From the NCBI GenBank assembly GCA_028292145.1, contig JAQGMX010000265.1:1-9608 (forward strand): a stretch of DNA of 9,608 nucleotides, read 5' to 3'. The stretch is from Variovorax sp. GTDB taxonomy: Bacteria > Pseudomonadota > Gammaproteobacteria > Burkholderiales > Burkholderiaceae_C. The notes under the pieces were generated by a model, which worked only from the letters and a program-made list of their open reading frames with translations, did not search any database and was not told the DNA's origin. This document shows, in pieces, positions 5,948 to 9,608 of this stretch (position 1 is its first letter; each line of letters starts with the position of its first letter). Both the position numbers and the translations under genes were made by a program.

Positions 5948-6847
5948 TCAACCCCACTTCATCTCGCCCTTGGCAACCTTGGCGCCGATCTGCAGCGCGA
6001 CGCCCATGCCCGCAGTCGGATAGCGCCGGGTCATTGCAGCGATCAGTGCGGCACTGTCGGACGCCTTGGCGAGTTCTTCTTCGAACGCGACCAGATAGTC
6101 GCGCGTGTAGGCGATGGCGGACGCATCGGTCGCCACGCCCGGCGCCATGTGGCCGGGGACGACGACGGCCGGCTTGCCTGCGGCCATGGCATCGAGCGTC
6201 CTGATCCAGGCCTTTCGACCTTCGACGCTCGCCGTGTCCGCAGTCCACACGTGCACACCCGAGAAGATCAGCACGCCGCCGAAGATTGCGTCGATCGACT
6301 TCACCGACAGGTAGCGGCGATTGGCAAGGCCGTCCGCATCGACGATGTCGATCGAGTGGCCTTCCAACGCGATGGTCTTGCCGTCGAACACCTCGGGCAT
6401 CACGATGTCCGCCAGGGTCTGCGGGCCGTTCTGTTTGAGCTGCGGACCCCAGGTGGCCAGCTTCTTGTCGACGCTCGCCTTGATGGCATCGATGGTTGCC
6501 GATGCTGCGATCACCCGCGCGGCGGGAAAGGCGGCCTTGATCGGGCCGAGGCTGAAGTAGTAGTCGGGGTCGCTCTGGCTGATGTAAATGGTGGTCAGCT
6601 GCTTGCCACTGAGTTTGACGGCCTCGGCCAGCGCCTTGCCGTCAGGCAGAGTGAAGCCGCCGTCGATCAGTACGGCATCGCGTTCTCCGGAGAGGAGAAC
6701 CGGGGCGCGGAAGAATCCGTTCTCGCCGGCAGGGAAGAATTTCCAGCTCAGCGGGGTCGTTGCGGCCATGGTGGTTCTTGCTCCAAAAAGGGTGGTCGCG
6801 ACAGCCGCGACGGCTACGGTTTTCAATGCTTCTCGTCGAGTCGACAT
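5948..6847 (-). CDS. Exported MBL-fold hydrolase-like protein with altered metal motif
   Basis: This 299-residue protein starts with a twin-arginine signal (TRREALK at 3-9, hydrophobic stretch to about 24, cleavage near Ala28), so it is probably exported folded by Tat. The ATG at 6847 was chosen over upstream in-frame starts because it places the RR motif at the N terminus, with a CCGGAA element about 10 bases before it. The rest is a metallo-beta-lactamase fold. VLIDGGF at about 59-65 is the strand before the usual HxHxDH, and PGHM with His233 is the late metal motif. The HxHxDH position itself reads QSDPDY (91-96), so only the aspartate at 95 matches and at least three histidines are replaced. 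Another conserved-looking block is SGVHVWTADT (197-205). Either this subfamily uses a different metal set or it is not a zinc hydrolase. It is divergent from a LysR regulator that may control it. Substrate is unknown. Confidence 0.85.
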   Translation of the reverse strand: MSTRREALKTVAVAAVATTLFGARTTMAATTPLSWKFFPAGENGFFRAPVLLSGERDAVLIDGGFTLPDGKALAEAVKLSGKQLTTIYISQSDPDYYFSLGPIKAAFPAARVIAASATIDAIKASVDKKLATWGPQLKQNGPQTLADIVMPEVFDGKTIALEGHSIDIVDADGLANRRYLSVKSIDAIFGGVLIFSGVHVWTADTASVEGRKAWIRTLDAMAAGKPAVVVPGHMAPGVATDASAIAYTRDYLVAFEEELAKASDSAALIAAMTRRYPTAGMGVALQIGAKVAKGEMKWG

Positions 6848-6935
6848 GATGTTTTTCCGGTGATTTATCTTTGCCATGAGTCGATGGTAGGCAGCCTTCA
6901 TTGATCCTTAAATACCTTCGTGATAAACACAATGG
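6848..6935. promoter_or_regulatory. Divergent intergenic region of the MBL and LysR genes
   Basis: This 88-bp stretch must hold the promoters for both genes. LysR-type regulators often bind between themselves and a divergent target. The best dyad I see is CCAT-GAGTCG-ATGG at 6874-6887. A second, wider pair is TTTATC (6864-6869) with GATAAA (6922-6927). Neither is a clean T-N11-A LysR box and I cannot assign -35/-10 elements. Confidence 0.4.
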
Positions 6936-7895
6936 ATGGCAAAGACACACAATCGAACCGAAGGCGCTCCAGACGGTCTGGGCAACCTGAGGCGCCTCGC
7001 CTACTTCGCCGCGGTGGTTGAAACCGGGTCGTTCACGGCCGCTGCGGACCGGCTGGGCATCACCAAATCCGTGGTGAGCCAGCAGGTCGCGCGGCTGGAG
7101 CGCGACTTCCGTACCTCGCTGCTCGTGCGCACCACGCGCAAGGTGCAGGCCACCGAGACCGGGCAGGCTTTCTATCTCCGCTGCGCCGTGATCCTGCGGG
7201 AGGCCGAGCAGGCATTCGACGGCCTGGCGGACAGCGCTGCAACTCCCGCCGGCCTGTTGCGGCTGACCGCTCCGCACGACTACGGCGTCGATGTCGTCGT
7301 ACCGGCTATTGCAGCTTTCACCGAGCGCTATCCGGCCTGCAAGGTCAACGCAGTGTTGAGCGACCAGACGCTCGACATCATGTCCGGCAACATCGAAGTC
7401 GCGATCCGCGTCGGCTGGCTTGCCGAGACCAGCCTGCAGGCCCGGAAGATCGGCACGTTCAGGCAACTCCTGGTTGCGGCGCCGTCGATGGCCGCGCGGG
7501 TCGCACAACTTGCGGGCCCCCGTGACGTCGCCAGCCTCCCTTTCGTTGCGAACATGGCCTTGAAAGAACCGTTGACGTGGAGCTTCTCGCGCAACAAGGC
7601 CGAGCGCCAGATTCTGTCTGCGCAAGCAGCGATTTTTCTGGATGCGACGCTTGCCGTGCGTGAGGCCGTTCGTCAGGGCGCAGGGGTGTCGGTGCTGCCG
7701 GACTATGCGGTTGCCGCGGATCTGGCCGCCGGGCATCTGGTCGAAGTGCTGCCGCAGTGGCAATTGCCGGCCGGCGGCATCCACGCCGTATTCCCGGCCG
7801 CGCGGTTTCGGCCGGCAAAGGTTCGCGCCTTTGTGGATCTGCTGCAGGCGCGCGAGCTGGAGCGGCAGCTCGCGCACCAACCGTCAGCGTATTGA
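6936..7895 (+). CDS. LysR-family transcriptional regulator
   Basis: This 319-residue protein has the normal LysR size and layout. The N-terminal winged helix-turn-helix spans about residues 17-76 (LAYFAAVVETGSFTAAADRL, ITKSVVSQQVARLE). A linker helix follows, then the periplasmic-binding-like effector domain, with the opening GLLRLTAPHDYGVDVVVPAI at about 107-126 and the late VREAVRQGAGVSVLPDYAV block. It resembles the large CrgA-like branch of LysR regulators. The ATG at 6936 is the only start giving a complete HTH, although no Shine-Dalgarno is visible. It is divergent from the MBL-fold gene and converges on the cyclophilin-like relic and MFS exporter, so MBL and possibly the exporter are candidate targets. 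The effector is unknown. Confidence 0.93.
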   Translation: MAKTHNRTEGAPDGLGNLRRLAYFAAVVETGSFTAAADRLGITKSVVSQQVARLERDFRTSLLVRTTRKVQATETGQAFYLRCAVILREAEQAFDGLADSAATPAGLLRLTAPHDYGVDVVVPAIAAFTERYPACKVNAVLSDQTLDIMSGNIEVAIRVGWLAETSLQARKIGTFRQLLVAAPSMAARVAQLAGPRDVASLPFVANMALKEPLTWSFSRNKAERQILSAQAAIFLDATLAVREAVRQGAGVSVLPDYAVAADLAAGHLVEVLPQWQLPAGGIHAVFPAARFRPAKVRAFVDLLQARELERQLAHQPSAY

Positions 7896-7904
7896 AAATG
7901 CTGC

Positions 7905-8158
7905 TTTGTCCGAGCACTTGTGCCAAACCGTCAGGGTCGTCCACCCGACTCAGGCGCGTGTACGAATATGGCGAATCGAAGGTCAGATAAAAAACGACCA
8001 CGGTGTTCGTCCCGTACAGCATGAGGTCGCCGTTGCGGATCGTTCCCGGTCGACTGGGTTTCGCAGGCAAATCTTTCGGCGTGGCTGCTACCGGCAGCAA
8101 GCAGGCCGAAGAGCAGGCCCGCAAGATGCAGGGCACGAGGAACGCGTTTTTGGGTCAT
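7905..8158 (-). pseudogene. Cyclophilin-like fold protein gene with internal deletion
   Basis: The gene starts with an ATG at 8158 that overlaps the MFS stop as ATGA. It first encodes an intact Sec signal peptide, MTQKRVPRALHLAGLLFGLL, ending Ser-Ser-His-Ala. In that frame the protein would end at a TGA at 7931 after 75 residues, the second half being meaningless. Two bases off, the same DNA encodes GDLMLYGTNTVVVFYLTF, SYSYTRL-like text (PYSYTRLSRVDDPDGLAQVL) and other features of the C-terminal part of the cyclophilin-like family of exported bacterial proteins. About 80-100 residues of the middle are missing, right after the signal peptide. So the remnant joins the start and the end of one gene out of frame. 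The 3' end near 7905 is approximate, because the original stop cannot be located. Confidence 0.75.
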
Positions 8159-9360
8159 GTTGATTTTTTCGTGCGGTCGGCTCGCGCCGTCAAGAAAACC
8201 AGGAATGCGCCGACCAGCAACAGGCCGGCGCCGAAAGCAAAGGTGCTCCGGTAGCCGCTGCCGTCGAATAGCAGGCCACCCACCGTGGAGCCGAGCGCGA
8301 TGGAAAGCTGCACCACCGCCACCATGAGTCCGCCGCCCGCTTCGGCATCCTTCGGCAGCGTCCGTGCGATCCACAGCCACCAGCCCACGGGGGCCGCCGT
8401 GGCCACCAGGCCCCAGATGCCCAGCAGCACAGTCGTGGCATACACCGAAGTGCCCAAGGCGATGAGCGCCATCGCGATGACTGCCATCAGCACCGGAATA
8501 ACCGCCAATGTGACGTAGAAGCCTATTTTCAGAAAGCGGCCGATGAACGTGGTGCCGACGAAGCCCGCGACGCCCAGCGTCAGCAGCATCAGCGACAAAG
8601 TCGAGACGTCGACCCTCGTCACCGTCTCCAGAAAAGGCCGCAGGTACGTGAACAGCGCGAACTGCCCCATGAAGAACACGCCGACGGACAGCATGCCCAG
8701 CACGACCAGCCGGTTCCTGAAGAGCTTGAAGACATTGCCGGAGCCCTGCGCACGTCTCTGAGCTTTCATGCTCGGCAGACTGAACCACTGCCAGACGAAC
8801 GCGATCACCGCGATCGGCACCAGGCAGAAGAAGGCGCCGCGCCAGCCGACGATCGAGGCGAGGAAGCTGCCCAGCGGCGCTGCCACGACCGTGGCCAACG
8901 CATTGCCGCCGTTGAAGATCGCGAGTGCGCGAGGTACCTCGGACGGCGGCACGAGCTGCATGGCGGTGGCCGCCGACATTGACCAGAAGCCACCGACGAC
9001 GACGCCGATCAGCGCCCGGCCCGCCATGTACGTCAGGTAATCGGGTGCCATCGCAACGATGACGCCGGAGAGGCACATCAGCGCGGTCAGCGACAGCAGC
9101 AGCGTCTTGCGGTCGACTTTGCCGGCGATCGCCGAGATCGACAGACTCGTGAGTACCGTGTAGGCGCCGGAGATGGCGATGCCCTGTCCGGCCAGGCCTT
9201 CCGTGACCCTGAGGTCGGCCGCCAACGGCGTTAGCAGGCTGACGGGCATGAACTCCGAGGCAATCAACGCGAAGACGCACAGCGTCATCGCGAAGACTCT
9301 GCCCCAGTGCGGGGGCTGCGCTTCAGCCCTGTCGCCGGGCATTTGGTTTTTTTTCGGCAT
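8155..9360 (-). CDS. MFS exporter, DHA1 family, NepI-like
   Basis: This 401-residue inner-membrane protein has twelve predicted membrane segments. It resembles E. coli NepI (YicM), a proton-driven exporter of purine ribonucleosides. Shared landmarks are ASEFMPVSLLTPLAADL in the first segment (about 34-50), the GKVDRK loop after the second (80-85), IGVVVGGFWSMSA (118-130), the APLGSFLASIVGWRG motif-C-like stretch (161-175) and the late VGWWLWIARTL. The start at 9360 is the best ATG in frame. A GTG at 9378 is less likely and an ATG at 9342 (MPGDRAE) is a strong alternative, because the bases upstream of about 9345 belong to a truncated cupin gene. Eight adenines follow the 9360 start. It shares an ATGA junction with the cyclophilin-like relic. 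Substrate is inferred only by resemblance. Confidence 0.9.
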   Translation of the reverse strand: MPKKNQMPGDRAEAQPPHWGRVFAMTLCVFALIASEFMPVSLLTPLAADLRVTEGLAGQGIAISGAYTVLTSLSISAIAGKVDRKTLLLSLTALMCLSGVIVAMAPDYLTYMAGRALIGVVVGGFWSMSAATAMQLVPPSEVPRALAIFNGGNALATVVAAPLGSFLASIVGWRGAFFCLVPIAVIAFVWQWFSLPSMKAQRRAQGSGNVFKLFRNRLVVLGMLSVGVFFMGQFALFTYLRPFLETVTRVDVSTLSLMLLTLGVAGFVGTTFIGRFLKIGFYVTLAVIPVLMAVIAMALIALGTSVYATTVLLGIWGLVATAAPVGWWLWIARTLPKDAEAGGGLMVAVVQLSIALGSTVGGLLFDGSGYRSTFAFGAGLLLVGAFLVFLTARADRTKKST

Positions 9361-9605
9361 GGCACACGCATCCCGCACGCCAACACCTGGTTGTCGTCTC
9401 GGGCGTGGGTCGAACGCAGGAGTGGGGAAAGCCGATTCAGGAGATTCGACCGGGCGACGTCGTGTGGTGTCCGCCGGGAGTCAAGCACTGGCATGGCGCC
9501 TCGCCTACGACAGCCATGACGCACCTCTCGGTCGCCGGAACGGTCGATGGCAAGAACGTGAACTGGATGGAAAAGGTCAGCGATGCGCAATACGCAGCAC
9601 CTTAG
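9360..9605 (+). pseudogene. Cupin protein gene lacking its N-terminal half
   Basis: The plus frame beginning WHTHPARQHLVVVSGVGRTQ at 9360 continues as IRPGDVVWCPPGVKHWHGAS and ends with WMEKVSDAQYAAP and TAG at 9603-9605. This is the second half of a single-domain cupin of the type often annotated as a carboxymuconolactone-decarboxylase-associated or mandelonitrile-lyase-like cupin. Both metal-binding motifs survive: His361-type HTH and the PPGxKHWH. Upstream of WHTHP the frame (GFFSAWH) loses family resemblance and runs into the MFS gene on the other strand, so the N-terminal beta strands are missing. An internal ATG at 9405 would give only a 66-residue protein without motif 1. I treat it as a truncated relic that may be inactive. 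Confidence 0.75.
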
Positions 9606-9608
9606 TCG

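Noticed and set aside
5457..6023. Plus-strand open frame over the relic region
   Set aside because: The minus strand carries recognisable pirin and RraA text; the plus frame is low-complexity antisense and overlaps the MBL gene end.
6642..7880. A 412-codon minus-strand frame opposite the LysR gene
   Set aside because: It is the antisense of a clear LysR protein and shows no family motif.
1..9608. CRISPR arrays, tRNA genes, insertion sequences or phage genes
   Set aside because: I looked for regular repeats, cloverleaf-like sequence, transposase or integrase motifs and terminal inverted repeats and found none.

Overview
The window looks like chromosomal DNA of a high-GC proteobacterium, most likely Burkholderiales (betaproteobacteria). 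The grounds are the GC-rich third codon positions, the XenA-type Old Yellow Enzyme, the LysR/MBL/NepI-like neighbourhood and the tightly packed short operons. No database was searched, so this placement is inference.

Region A (1-3340, minus strand) is a compact catabolic-looking operon. It reads from right to left: a histidinol-dehydrogenase-fold enzyme (3258-1936), a short-chain dehydrogenase (1930-1136), a LacI-family regulator (1139-90) and the first 31 codons of an exported protein (93-1) cut off by the window edge. Junctions are 5 bp, ATGA and ATGA. Upstream of the first gene lie two near-identical 16-bp copies (26 bp apart) of a LacI-type palindrome with a central CG, the expected operators for the operon's own regulator. 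The enzyme pair resembles diol or hydroxy-acid oxidation systems such as HpsN-type sulfopropanediol oxidation, but the substrate cannot be fixed from sequence.

Region B (3340-5320) starts with a decayed GAF-domain gene broken by two frameshifts. It is followed by a divergent pair: an ArsR-family repressor (minus) and a XenA-like Old Yellow Enzyme (plus). Their 86-bp intergenic region holds a perfect 7-2-7 palindrome, the probable ArsR operator.

Region C (5320-7895) starts with about 630 bp of gene debris on the minus strand: a pirin N-terminal piece running into a stop-riddled RraA-like aldolase. Then come a Tat-exported metallo-beta-lactamase-fold protein with an altered metal motif and a divergent LysR-type regulator.

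Region D (7896-9608) has an intact NepI-like MFS exporter. Translationally coupled to it is a cyclophilin-like gene that has lost its middle. On the other side is a divergent cupin that has lost its N-terminal half; the exporter's apparent start codon lies in the cupin debris.

The window therefore mixes intact genes with four separate decayed loci, all small enzyme or sensor genes sitting between intact neighbours, and I see no insertion sequence that would explain them. No tRNA, rRNA, CRISPR array, integrase or convincing intrinsic terminator was seen. The most notable signals are the two operator sets, the relic series and the MBL protein with a non-canonical metal site. I found no clear evidence of a new defence or mobile system.
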